64,000 nt of DNA from Siminovitchia terrae (GTDB lineage Bacteria; Bacillota; Bacilli; Bacillales; Bacillaceae_C). Both the position numbers and the translations under genes were made by a program. Numbering within the stretch: the first letter of the stretch is position 1; every line of letters starts with the position of its first letter. The notes below the pieces were generated by a model, which was not told the DNA's origin, did no database searches, and was given only the letters and a program-made list of their open reading frames with translations. Location of the stretch: positions 212,555 to 276,554 of the forward strand of contig NZ_QYTW02000002.1 of the NCBI RefSeq assembly GCF_003605405.2. Reading direction: 5' to 3'. Below, in pieces: positions 8,274 to 17,096 of this stretch.

Positions 8274-9443
8274 ATGATGAATATGGCTGTAAGTGCGCCT
8301 GAGGAATTGGACCTGATCAGAAAAAGCATAAAAGCATTATGTTCAAGGTTTCCTGAATCATATTGGAGAGAGATGGATGAAAAAAAGGCTTATCCCGAAG
8401 GTTTCATTCAAGCATTGATGGATGACGGCTGGTTGTCCATTTTAATACCAGAAAAATACGGTGGATCTGGTCTCGGAATGGTGGAAGCCGGTATTATCCT
8501 CGAAGAGATAAATCGTTCGGGCGGGAATGCAGGAGCGGGCCATGCTCAGATGTACACGATGGGTTCTATTCTTAGACATGGAAACGAGGATCAAAAGCAG
8601 CGCTATCTCCCGAAAATCGCCAGTGGTGAACTACGGCTTCAGGCTTTTGGAATTACTGAGCCTACTGCGGGAAGTGATACGACTAGCATAGAGACAAGAG
8701 CTGTCAGAAAAGGTGATAAATATCTAGTCAATGGACAAAAAATATGGATTTCCCGCACCCAGCATTCTGATCTGATGCTGTTGCTTGCCAGGACCACACC
8801 CAAAGATCAGGTAAAAAGAAAGACAGAAGGATTAAGCTTATTCATTCTAGATATGCAGGATCAAAAAAATAACATAACCATCCAGCCCATAGATACAATG
8901 ATCAATCATTCAACAACGGAGGTGTTTTTTGAAAATGCTGAAATTCCCGTGGAAAATTTAATTGGTGAGGAAGGAAATGGTTTTAAACAAGTCCTCAGCG
9001 GGATGAACGCTGAACGTATCCTTATAGCTTCGGAATGTATTGGGGATGCAAAGTATTTTGTGGATAAGGCCGTTCAATATGCAAATGAACGTGTCGTATT
9101 CAACCGTCAGATCGGTGAAAACCAAGGAGTGCAATTCCCTATAGCACAAGCATATATGGATGCAGAAGCGGCTAAGCTGATGCGTGATCAAGCCGCTGAA
9201 TTATTTGATGCCGGGGAAAATTGCGGTGCGGAAGCAAACATGTCCAAATACCTTGCGTCTGAAGCCTCATGGAAAGCTGCAAACGCTGCGATGAATACGT
9301 ACGGGGGTTACGGTTTTGCTTCTGAATATAATATAGAGCGTAAATTTCGTGAAGCACGCCTTTTTATGGTGGCGCCGGTTACGAATAACCTCGTCACAAG
9401 CTATGTCGCACAACATGTGTTGGGGTTGCCTCGTTCTTTTTAA
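8274..9443 (+). CDS. Acyl-CoA dehydrogenase family flavoprotein
   Basis: The 389-residue FAD enzyme has FGITEPTAGSDTTS and KIWISRT for flavin and substrate binding, and the C-terminal NTYGGYGFASEYNIERKFREAR. The usual catalytic-base Glu of an EGT motif is replaced by APVTNNLV. I recall this from a subfamily found in itaconate or branched-dicarboxylate loci, so ordinary alpha-beta dehydrogenation should not be assumed. Three candidate ATGs (8274, 8277, 8283) follow GCGGGAGG. The enzyme probably acts on the CoA ester produced by the preceding genes. Confidence 0.87.
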   Translation: MMNMAVSAPEELDLIRKSIKALCSRFPESYWREMDEKKAYPEGFIQALMDDGWLSILIPEKYGGSGLGMVEAGIILEEINRSGGNAGAGHAQMYTMGSILRHGNEDQKQRYLPKIASGELRLQAFGITEPTAGSDTTSIETRAVRKGDKYLVNGQKIWISRTQHSDLMLLLARTTPKDQVKRKTEGLSLFILDMQDQKNNITIQPIDTMINHSTTEVFFENAEIPVENLIGEEGNGFKQVLSGMNAERILIASECIGDAKYFVDKAVQYANERVVFNRQIGENQGVQFPIAQAYMDAEAAKLMRDQAAELFDAGENCGAEANMSKYLASEASWKAANAAMNTYGGYGFASEYNIERKFREARLFMVAPVTNNLVTSYVAQHVLGLPRSF

Positions 9444-9604
9444 AGTGCAAAAAGCTTGGGGGATTTGTTTGGAGATCTTTACTTTATCCAGTACCAGTGC
9501 CTATCGACTGCCTTCTTACCCTTTACTTCGTCGAAGGCACTTCAATCTGTGTGTCGATGAACAGGCGCTTGCGATTTTCTTTATAAAAAAAAGAGGTGAG
9601 TGTT

Positions 9605-10975
9605 GTGGTATTAAGTCAAAGGCTGGCTGAATACATTCACGATATCAAATATGAAGATTTGCCAAAAGACGTTGTTGAATTTACTAAACTATGTATTTTG
9701 GATTTCTTTGGTTCTGCTATTGCCGGATCAACAAAAAAGCCCATAAAAATAATGGAGGAAATGGTACGGGAACTGGGTGGAGAGCCCCAGGCAACTCTGA
9801 TGATAGGCGGAAGAAATTCCATAACAAACGCGGCGCTTGTCAATGGTGCGGCGAGTCATATCATGGAACTGGATGATATTCATAAAACATCCATCATTCA
9901 TGCCGGAACTGTTATCATTCCTGCTGCTATTGCTGTGTCTGAGTGGAAAAAATCAAGCGGAAAAGATTTAATCACGGCCATTGTTGCAGGATACGAGGTT
10001 GCCTATAGAATAGGCGAAGCAGTCACGCCGTCACACTATTACTATTGGCATAATACCGCAACGTGCGGTACGTTCGGAGCTGCAGCATCAGCAGGAAAAC
10101 TACTGAACTTAAATAAAGAGGAATTGACTCATGCACTCGGAAGCGCTGGTACTCAAGCAGCAGGTTTATGGGAGTTTATCGAAGATGGTGCAATGTCCAA
10201 ACAACTGCACCCAGGAAAAGCGGCAATGAATGGAGTAATCAGCGCTCTCCTGGCACAGAAAGGTTTTACCGGCGCAAGTGAAATCCTCGAAGGTCGACGC
10301 GGATTTTTTGAAGCCATGAGTAAAGAATATGATGTGAAAAAGGTTACACGAGGGCTCGGCGATCAATATAAGATAACGGAAAACTCTTTTAAAATCCATG
10401 CTTCCTGTCGTCATACGCACCACGTAATGGACCTTATGATCGAACTTCATCATGAGGATAGAATCGCCCTTGAAGAAATCGATAAAATAGTCATCCATAC
10501 TTATCAAAATGCTATCGATATTACAGACAACAGCCAGCCCAGTACAGAATATGCAGCTAAGTTTAGCCTCCAATTTTGCACCGCATTGGCACTGTTACAG
10601 GGGAATGGGGACTTCGACCAGTTTAATCAAAAAACACTTTGGGATAAAAAAGTTCGCCAATTGATGGCTCGCGTATTTGTTAGGGCTGATCCCGAAATGA
10701 CAAGCTCATATCCGAAAAAATGGGGAGCGAAGGCTGAGATATTTTTAACGTCAGGTAATGTGATTACAAAAATGACCGACTTTCCGAAAGGTGACCCGGA
10801 AAAACCGGTAACTAAAAAAGAACTGCTTGCCAAATTTATGAAAATGACCTCAAATATGCCCAAACAGCAGCTTGAATACTTTACTGACAAACTAATGGAC
10901 TTAGAGAATTTGAGTGAAATTGGGCCGATTATGAGTTTCATAGAAGAAAGTAATTTTGAGAGAGTCAGGGAATGA
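9605..10975 (+). CDS. MmgE/PrpD family protein
   Basis: The ~456-residue all-helical N-domain protein belongs to the family that includes 2-methylcitrate dehydratase and cis-aconitate decarboxylase. Recognisable segments are AALVNGAASHIMELDDIHKTS, HAGTVIIPAA, SKQLHPGKAAMNG and the His-rich IHASCRHTHHVMD. These supply the Asp, His and Lys residues that line the active site in the family. GTG 9605 follows AGAGGTGAG at good spacing. A PrpD-type gene is also present in the Pseudomonas itaconate locus. It could act on a branched hydroxy-diacid or its lactone. The substrate is not determinable here. The 160 bases before it contain no other gene. Confidence 0.87.
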   Translation: MVLSQRLAEYIHDIKYEDLPKDVVEFTKLCILDFFGSAIAGSTKKPIKIMEEMVRELGGEPQATLMIGGRNSITNAALVNGAASHIMELDDIHKTSIIHAGTVIIPAAIAVSEWKKSSGKDLITAIVAGYEVAYRIGEAVTPSHYYYWHNTATCGTFGAAASAGKLLNLNKEELTHALGSAGTQAAGLWEFIEDGAMSKQLHPGKAAMNGVISALLAQKGFTGASEILEGRRGFFEAMSKEYDVKKVTRGLGDQYKITENSFKIHASCRHTHHVMDLMIELHHEDRIALEEIDKIVIHTYQNAIDITDNSQPSTEYAAKFSLQFCTALALLQGNGDFDQFNQKTLWDKKVRQLMARVFVRADPEMTSSYPKKWGAKAEIFLTSGNVITKMTDFPKGDPEKPVTKKELLAKFMKMTSNMPKQQLEYFTDKLMDLENLSEIGPIMSFIEESNFERVRE

Positions 10976-11001
10976 CAAACTTAATTCAAGAGGGAGATTG
11001 C

Positions 11002-11703
11002 ATGGAGAGCTATTTATTGACAGAACAAGACCGTTCTACTTTACAGAGCAAGGTAACAAATAAACTACGGGAAGTAATTTTAACGGGGCATTTTAATATG
11101 GGTGACCGATTGGTTCAAGAAGAGTGGGCAGACAAACTTGGGGTCAGCCGTATGCCCATAAGGGAAGCTTTGGTTCAGTTGGAAAAGGAGGGCCTTGTCC
11201 GAATCGAACCGCGGAGGGGGGCCATTGTAACTCCGATATCTGTTGAAGATATTAAGGAAATATACCAATTAAGGGTGTTGCTTGAGGGGGAGGCGGTGGA
11301 ACGTGCCCTTCCTTATATTGAAGAAGAGGATATCAAGGAGCTTTCTAGGTTGGACAGCATGATGAGGTCATTGGGCAACACGGAAGAGGACGTTGAAATA
11401 TATATGAGATTAAATATCGAATTCCACCATATATTGCGGCGCGGATGTCCTTGGAGAAGAATCCATGACATGATCGATACACTTTGGAAAGGGATTCCGC
11501 CATATACGCCAAGCCTATTGGCTGACCATTTGGAGGAAACTCATAAGGAACATGGACTGATGATCGAAGGGATTAAACAAAGGGATGCCAAAAAGCTTCG
11601 AAAAGTAATAGAAAGGCATATTTTAAGGACTAGGGATAATTTGATCGAGGTAATCCTGGAAGCGGAAAAGGAAACAAACAGGAGCGGAAGTAAAGATTTT
11701 TAA
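11002..11703 (+). CDS. GntR-family regulator with FCD domain
   Basis: An N-terminal winged helix (residues ~15-80, with GVSRMPIREALVQLEKEGLVRIEPRRGAIV) precedes an FCD effector domain (~85-220). The FCD domain carries the Arg of YQLRVLLEGEA and its metal-binding histidines (IEFHHIL, ETHKEHG, IERHILRTRDN). ATG 11002 follows AGAGGGAGA. The in-frame upstream ATG at 10972 overlaps the PrpD stop but has no binding site. FCD regulators sense carboxylic acids and usually repress the adjacent catabolic operon, so this is the likely local regulator of the CoA-ester cluster. Confidence 0.9.
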   Translation: MESYLLTEQDRSTLQSKVTNKLREVILTGHFNMGDRLVQEEWADKLGVSRMPIREALVQLEKEGLVRIEPRRGAIVTPISVEDIKEIYQLRVLLEGEAVERALPYIEEEDIKELSRLDSMMRSLGNTEEDVEIYMRLNIEFHHILRRGCPWRRIHDMIDTLWKGIPPYTPSLLADHLEETHKEHGLMIEGIKQRDAKKLRKVIERHILRTRDNLIEVILEAEKETNRSGSKDF

Positions 11704-11743
11704 AAAATGTAAGCGCTATATTAAGAGAAATGGAGGCTATGAG

Positions 11744-12853
11744 ATGACTAAGGTTGCTCAAAAAATGGGAAAAGTGGCAGTCATGACTGAACCGGAAAAA
11801 CTGTCCTACCAGGAGTACGAAATCCCGGAGCCGGAAGATGGGGCAGTTGTACTGAAGGTAAGGAGGACAAACATATGCGGCTCCGAGCTTCATATATGGC
11901 AGGGGCTGCATCCGACGAAAAGGAAGGGAGTGCTTGGGCATGAGATGATAGGGGAATTATATGCAGCCGGAAAAGGCGTGACCACGGACTACGCCGGCAA
12001 TCCCATCAAAAAGGGGGACCGCATTGTATCTGCATACTACATTACGTGCAGAAAATGTACACCTTGTGTAGAAGGTAAATTTCACTTATGTGAACATGCA
12101 TACGACTTCTGGAATAAGGATCCGGAGGAATCACCGCATTTTCATGGAACCTATGCAACGCATTATTACATCCACCCTGACCAGTATTTTTATAAAGTAC
12201 CGGATAATGTTTCGGACGTATCGGCAGCAAGTGCCAATTGTGCGTTATCACAAGTATACTTCGGTATAGACAAGGCACGGGTTACTTACAATGAATTTGT
12301 TGTCATCCAAGGAGCAGGGGGCCTTGGCTTGAACGCAATTGCCGTAGCTAAGGAAAAAGGGGCCATTGTTATCGTGATTGACGGAGTGGAAAGCAGGCTT
12401 GAGCAGGCTAAACAATTCAGGGCGGATTATACGTTGAATTTTAATGACTATCTCTCAACGGAAAACTTGGCCGATGCGGTCAAGCAATTAACGGGTGGTA
12501 GCGGTGCGCACGTCGGAATAGAATTAACGGGAAATCCTAAGGCTTTTGCAGAAGGTATTTATTACATCCGACCTGGCGGAAGATTTGTAAGTATTGGAAA
12601 TATTACCCCTGGGAAGCTTGTAGAGTTCGACCCAGGCTTACTGACAAGGAAATCCATTGATATCATATCAGCTGTTCGTTATGACCCTTGGTATCTATAT
12701 AAATCATTACAGTTTTTATCTGCCAATAATGGAAAATATCCTTTTGACAAAATATTGGATGCTGAGTTTTCGTTGGATGAGATCAAAACGGCGCTGGATA
12801 AATCGGCATCAAGGGAAGTGACGAGAGCAACCATTTTGGTCAATCAAGATTAA
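11744..12853 (+). CDS. Zinc-dependent MDR alcohol dehydrogenase
   Basis: The 369-residue medium-chain dehydrogenase has a catalytic zinc site (NICGSELH, with GHEMIGEL). The structural-zinc lobe is CRKCTPCVEGKFHLC, with the four expected cysteines. The NAD(P) Rossmann motif is VIQGAGGLGLNAIAVAK at about residue 185. The start ATG 11744 follows TGGAGG. Its insert EHAYDFWNKDPEESPHFHGTYATHYYIH suggests a branch for bulky or cyclic secondary alcohols. It belongs to the transcript of the GntR gene. The substrate is unknown. Confidence 0.88.
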   Translation: MTKVAQKMGKVAVMTEPEKLSYQEYEIPEPEDGAVVLKVRRTNICGSELHIWQGLHPTKRKGVLGHEMIGELYAAGKGVTTDYAGNPIKKGDRIVSAYYITCRKCTPCVEGKFHLCEHAYDFWNKDPEESPHFHGTYATHYYIHPDQYFYKVPDNVSDVSAASANCALSQVYFGIDKARVTYNEFVVIQGAGGLGLNAIAVAKEKGAIVIVIDGVESRLEQAKQFRADYTLNFNDYLSTENLADAVKQLTGGSGAHVGIELTGNPKAFAEGIYYIRPGGRFVSIGNITPGKLVEFDPGLLTRKSIDIISAVRYDPWYLYKSLQFLSANNGKYPFDKILDAEFSLDEIKTALDKSASREVTRATILVNQD

Positions 12854-12902
12854 CTTTTTATGATGTTAGGGAGGTGACTTTTAAGCGGTTTGGGTCAATC
12901 TT

Positions 12903-13097
12903 TTTAACTTCATTCAGCGGAAGTCTCCCACTTTTGTAAGTGGTGAGATGAAAGTATATAGGTATTCCATTCAGTGGGGGGGCAAACCCCAGCTGAATAA
13001 AGTTAAAGCCACAGGCGGATGCCACAGATTTTCAGAGGAAATTTACCGAGCGGAGCTCGATAAAATCTGGGCGCAAAAACGCCAAGGCGCATTTGAT
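12903..13097 (+). ncRNA. HEARO/omega-RNA-like structured element, copy 2
   Basis: Full-length copy following TTTAA. It keeps the long-range CATTCAGC/GCTGAATAAAG pairing, the CTCCCACTT hairpin, the GGGG-CAAACCCC hairpin, GGCGGATGCCACAG, the TTTACCGAGC/GCTCGATAAA stem and the terminal CGCCAAGGCG hairpin. The element ends (ATTTGAT) 17 bases before the ATG of the lactonase-like gene, so GGAGGG, the ribosome binding site of that gene, lies immediately outside it. Confidence 0.75.
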
Positions 13098-13114
13098 AAA
13101 ATGGAGGGATAAAA

Positions 13115-13948
13115 ATGAGTCAAACAAAGTTGTATGTTTTGGATACCGGGAGAATGAGGATGGATAAAAACTTTATGGTTGCCATGCATAACCCCGCAAA
13201 CATTGATAATCCTAACCCGCCAGCTGAATTTATCGAGTTTCCTGTGTACGCTGTTCTGATAGACCATCCGGATGGAAAAATATTGTTTGATACCGGCTGT
13301 AACCCGGAAGGTATGGGTAAGGAAGGCCGCTGGCCGCAGGCCACTCAAAAGACGTTCCCTCTCTTTCAGGATGAATCTTGTTATTTGATTAACCGTCTGG
13401 AACAGTTGAAAGTAAGACCGGAGGATATCCGTTATGTTGTTGCATCTCATCTTCATCTGGATCATGCAGGATGCCTGGAATTGTTTACGAATGCAACGAT
13501 CATAGTGCATGATACTGAATTGTCCAATACGATGAAGCAATATGCAATGACGAAAGAGATGGGTGCCTATATCTGGGCCGATATTGATGCCTGGATCAAA
13601 AAAGATCTTTCGTGGAGAACGATCATGTCTAATGAGGACGAGATTGAACTTGCCAGTGGCATTAAAATATTGAATTTTGGTGCAGGGCATGCCTGGGGAC
13701 TTTTGGGGCTTCACATAGAACTGCCTGGTGAGGGAGGTATTTTACTTGCTTCTGACGCCGTGTATTCAGCAGAAAACTATGGACCGCCAGTCAAGCCCCC
13801 TGGGATTATTTATGATTCCATCGGATATATAAATACAGTTGAGAAAATCAAGAAATATGCAGAAAGAACAAATAGTCAGGTATGGTATGGGCATGATACC
13901 AAGCAATTTGATAGATTTATAAAATCGACAGAAGGATTCTATGAATAA
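13115..13948 (+). CDS. Metallo-beta-lactamase-fold hydrolase, lactonase-like
   Basis: The 277-residue protein has the dinuclear zinc signature SHLHLDHAG (residues ~112-120), a further His in GAGHAWG, the bridging Asp in LLASDAVY, and a final His in YGHD. This matches the N-acyl-homoserine lactonase/4-pyridoxolactonase branch of the superfamily, cytoplasmic and without a signal peptide. The start follows ATGGAGGG. Set among alcohol and aldehyde dehydrogenases, a role in opening a lactone intermediate of the pathway is more likely than quorum quenching, though either would fit the motifs. Confidence 0.85.
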   Translation: MSQTKLYVLDTGRMRMDKNFMVAMHNPANIDNPNPPAEFIEFPVYAVLIDHPDGKILFDTGCNPEGMGKEGRWPQATQKTFPLFQDESCYLINRLEQLKVRPEDIRYVVASHLHLDHAGCLELFTNATIIVHDTELSNTMKQYAMTKEMGAYIWADIDAWIKKDLSWRTIMSNEDEIELASGIKILNFGAGHAWGLLGLHIELPGEGGILLASDAVYSAENYGPPVKPPGIIYDSIGYINTVEKIKKYAERTNSQVWYGHDTKQFDRFIKSTEGFYE

Positions 13949-13953
13949 TTCAG

Positions 13954-14000
13954 ATCAATCTCATGAAGGTATTGCAGCTTTCATGAGATTGATTCCTTTA
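13954..14000 (+). terminator. Intrinsic terminator after lactonase-like gene
   Basis: ATCAATCTCATGAA and TTCATGAGATTGAT form a 14-bp perfect stem with a 12-base loop, followed by TCCTTTAG. The T run is weak. It separates the lactonase gene from the aldehyde dehydrogenase. Confidence 0.65.
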
Positions 14001-14029
14001 GATAGGAATTAGTATGTTGAAAGGACAAG

Positions 14030-15481
14030 ATGGAAATGGATGAAAAAGCATTTCAATTTGGTTCATTTATAGATGGAGAAGAAATTAAAGGGCTCGGTAG
14101 AAAAGAATTGGAAGTTATTAATCCATATAACCAGAAAGTAATTGGGACCATATCCTGTGCTGTTGTTAATGACGTAAAACTTGCCGTCACTGCTGCCGAT
14201 AAGGTTTATCATGAAACAATGAAAAAAATGCCAGCCTATGAGCGCTCAAACATTCTCCGTCATGCGGCCGACCTATTGGAACAACAATTTGAAGATTTTT
14301 CCAGATTGCTTACTCTTGAAGCTGGGAAGCCAATTCGTGAGAGCAGAGGAGAAGTGACGCGGGCTGTACAAGTTTTGCGTCTTGCGTCCGAAGGAGCAAA
14401 AAATATTTTTGGAGAACAAATACCGTTGGATATTGCCGTTGGAGGCACAAGCCAGATCGGATTTACAAAGCGGGTCCCACTAGGAGTAGTAGCGGCTATC
14501 ACCCCTTTTAATTTTCCATTAAATTTGGCGCTCCATAAAATCGCTCCTGCCATTGCAGCGGGCAATACAGTTGTCCTTAAACCGGCGGAAAAAACCCCGT
14601 TGTCTTCCGCTAAGCTGTATAAACTTTTTGACCAGGCAGGTTTGCCAAAAGGGGCCCTTAATGTCGTGATGGGGCTAGGTACTGAATTGGTGGAAACGCT
14701 TGTGACAGATCCTTTGGTGAAAAAAGTTTCTTTTACCGGAAGTAATGAAGTGGGCTGGAAAATAGATGAGATGGCAAAGAGAAAAAAAGTGACATTGGAA
14801 CTGGGTTCGAACGCTCCCAATATTATCTTTTCTGACTGTGATCTGGACCATGCTGTTCAATCGATTGTACTGGGAGGATTTACCTTCGCAGGACAGGCCT
14901 GTGTTTCTGCGCAGAGAATTTATGTGCAAAATGAAATATACGATGAATTTATCAATAAATTGGTCACTGAGTTAAAAGAACTAAAAATGGGTGACCCGCT
15001 TGATGAGGCAACAGAGCTCGGGCCAATGATTACGGAAGAGGCAGCCAAAAGAGCTGAAACCTGGATTTTGGAAGCGAGAGAGCAGGGAGCTCACATCGTC
15101 TTGGGTGGCAATCGCAGAGGAACAATGGTGGAGCCAACAGTAATCACTAATGTGAATCCCCGGATGAATGTAGTATGCGCCGAAGTTTTTGCCCCTATCG
15201 TCAGCATTATACCGTTTACTGATGAAAAGGAAGTAATTAAGAAAGCGAATCAATCAGAATTCGGTCTGCATGCAGGGATTTTTACAAACAACATCAATCG
15301 TGCGATGCAAATGGTGGACGCCATAGAAACAAGCGGAGTTTGGATTAATGAATCATCAGTGCGCCGGTTTGATCACATTCCTTATGGAGGGTTTAAAAAT
15401 AGCGGCTTGGGCAAGGAAGGCATCAAATATGCGATTGAAGGAATGACGGACCTAAAGTTTGTTGGCATTAAGCTTATTTAG
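14030..15481 (+). CDS. NAD(P)-dependent aldehyde dehydrogenase
   Basis: The 483-residue ALDH superfamily enzyme has TPFNFPLNLALHK and KPAEKTPLSS for cofactor binding, SFTGSNEVG, the general-base Glu in LELGSNAP, and the catalytic Cys in GQACVSAQ (about residue 288). The LELGSNAP form, rather than LELGGK, and the C-terminal YGGFKNSGLGKEG are typical of lactaldehyde or succinate-semialdehyde-like members. The start is ATG 14030 or 14036. Together with the zinc alcohol dehydrogenase that follows 46 bases on, it could convert an alcohol to a carboxylic acid. Confidence 0.92.
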   Translation: MEMDEKAFQFGSFIDGEEIKGLGRKELEVINPYNQKVIGTISCAVVNDVKLAVTAADKVYHETMKKMPAYERSNILRHAADLLEQQFEDFSRLLTLEAGKPIRESRGEVTRAVQVLRLASEGAKNIFGEQIPLDIAVGGTSQIGFTKRVPLGVVAAITPFNFPLNLALHKIAPAIAAGNTVVLKPAEKTPLSSAKLYKLFDQAGLPKGALNVVMGLGTELVETLVTDPLVKKVSFTGSNEVGWKIDEMAKRKKVTLELGSNAPNIIFSDCDLDHAVQSIVLGGFTFAGQACVSAQRIYVQNEIYDEFINKLVTELKELKMGDPLDEATELGPMITEEAAKRAETWILEAREQGAHIVLGGNRRGTMVEPTVITNVNPRMNVVCAEVFAPIVSIIPFTDEKEVIKKANQSEFGLHAGIFTNNINRAMQMVDAIETSGVWINESSVRRFDHIPYGGFKNSGLGKEGIKYAIEGMTDLKFVGIKLI

Positions 15482-15527
15482 TCTGAGTCGCTGAACGATA
15501 AAACTCTTAAAAAAGGATGGGTTGATA

Positions 15528-16652
15528 GTGAAGATTAAATCAGCAGTCTTGCGTGAATCCGGGGCGCCTATTCCTTACGCGGAAAGTCAGCCGATAAAAA
15601 TTGAAACTCTGGAACTGGACTCCCCTCAGAGGGGAGAAGTGCTTGTTCAAATTAAAGCGGCCAGTTTATGCCACTCAGATTTGTCTGTTATGGATGGAAG
15701 CAGGCCAAGACCGCTGCCGATGGCATTGGGGCATGAGGCGGCTGGAATTGTTGCAAAAGTGGGTGAAGGTGTTACCGATCTTGCGGAAGGGGATCATGTC
15801 GTTTGCGTCTTTGTGCCCAGCTGCGGGCAGTGCATCCCATGTCAGGAGGGCCGACCGGCGCTTTGTGAGCCAGGTGCCGAGTCCAATACTGCAGGCACCT
15901 TATTGTCGGGAGGAAGACGGCTGCATACAGAAACGGAAAATGTTAATCACCATGTTGGCGTATCAGCTTTTTCCAATTACACCGTTGTATCAAGGCATTC
16001 ATTAATAAAGGTTGAAAAGGATATTCCGTTCGAGAAGCTTGCCCTATTTGGGTGTGCAGTCATCACAGGTGTAGGAGCAGTAATAAATACGGCAAATATC
16101 AAGTTAGGCAGCACAGTTGCGGTCGTTGGGCTTGGAGGAGTAGGCTTAAGTGCACTCATTGGTGCCATTGCCGCTGGGGCGAGTAAAGTAGTAGCTGTGG
16201 ATATAAACGAAAGCAAGTTACAACTTGCAAAAGAATTAGGGGCAACGCATACTTTCAATTCAAAAGATCCGGATGCCGTCCATGCCATCCGTGAACAAAC
16301 AGGCGGAGGGCTGGATTACGCATTTGAAACCGCTGGAGCGGTATCTGCAATGGAAGTTGCTTACCAAATTACGAAAAGAGGCGGTACTACTGTTACCACT
16401 GGCTTGCCGCATCCTGAGCATCGATTTTCCTTTCCGTATTTAACTTTGACTGCCGAAGAAAGAACATTGAAAGGTTCCTATGTTGGAAGTTGTGTTCCGA
16501 GTAGGGATATTCCAAGATTTATAGATCTATTTAAACAAGGCCGCCTCCCGGTTGACAGACTGCACAGTGAAACCATTTCTCTGGAAAATATTAATAAGGG
16601 ATTTGACAAACTGGCAAGAGGAGAATCACTTAGAATTATTATAAAAATGTAG
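15528..16652 (+). CDS. Zinc-containing alcohol dehydrogenase (class III-like branch)
   Basis: The ~374-residue MDR protein has the catalytic zinc site ASLCHSDLSVMDG and GHEAAG, structural-zinc cysteines in CGQCIPCQEGRPALC, and GLGGVGLSALIGA for NAD binding. The sequence GCAVITGVGAVINTA matches the formaldehyde/aryl-alcohol dehydrogenase branch. GTG 15528 is preferred to TTG 15522 because AAAAGGATGG gives better spacing. Its partner is the aldehyde dehydrogenase upstream. The substrate is not known. Confidence 0.9.
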   Translation: MKIKSAVLRESGAPIPYAESQPIKIETLELDSPQRGEVLVQIKAASLCHSDLSVMDGSRPRPLPMALGHEAAGIVAKVGEGVTDLAEGDHVVCVFVPSCGQCIPCQEGRPALCEPGAESNTAGTLLSGGRRLHTETENVNHHVGVSAFSNYTVVSRHSLIKVEKDIPFEKLALFGCAVITGVGAVINTANIKLGSTVAVVGLGGVGLSALIGAIAAGASKVVAVDINESKLQLAKELGATHTFNSKDPDAVHAIREQTGGGLDYAFETAGAVSAMEVAYQITKRGGTTVTTGLPHPEHRFSFPYLTLTAEERTLKGSYVGSCVPSRDIPRFIDLFKQGRLPVDRLHSETISLENINKGFDKLARGESLRIIIKM

Positions 16653-16860
16653 CATAGAAATATGAAGATACGACTTATGTTAAGGGCTTTGCAGCTCTTT
16701 TTCTTTTTAAAATAACTGATACACTTTGAGGATTCAATAATTCCAATTGATAGCTCCGGTGGGCCGTACTGTTTGATTTTTTTGCAAAGACAGTTTATCA
16801 GAGCAGGGTACAGCAAGCAACGCTTAGTATTCATGGTATAACTTTGTTTAAACATAAAAA

Positions 16861-16911
16861 CCCCCTTTAAGTAGACAGGCTTTACTTTTTTACCTATCTA
16901 CTTAAAGGGGC
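16861..16911. terminator. Bidirectional terminator between convergent units
   Basis: CCCCTTTAAGTAGA and TCTACTTAAAGGGG form a 14-bp stem, extendable by an inner AGG/CCT pair, with a T-rich loop. It sits between the plus-strand alcohol dehydrogenase and the end of the minus-strand HutH-like gene. Bases 16912-17096 hold no recognisable gene. Confidence 0.65.
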
Positions 16912-17096
16912 ATATCAATCTCAAGAAAGCTTTTTTTAAATCTCTCTTAGCGTTGTAAATACGCATTTTCCCGATGCTTCCTCTTCCAATTTCGCGATTG
17001 TTACTTTTAAGAATTTTTCAAAGAATAAATATATAGCGGCTTTGTTTTCAACAGGTCATTGCAAGATTCAGGATAAATAGAAATAATTCTATCCTT

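Noticed and set aside
13115-13948. Dedicated quorum-quenching AiiA enzyme
   Set aside because: The motif set fits the whole lactonase branch; the catabolic neighbours make a pathway lactonase at least as likely, so no specific symbol was given.
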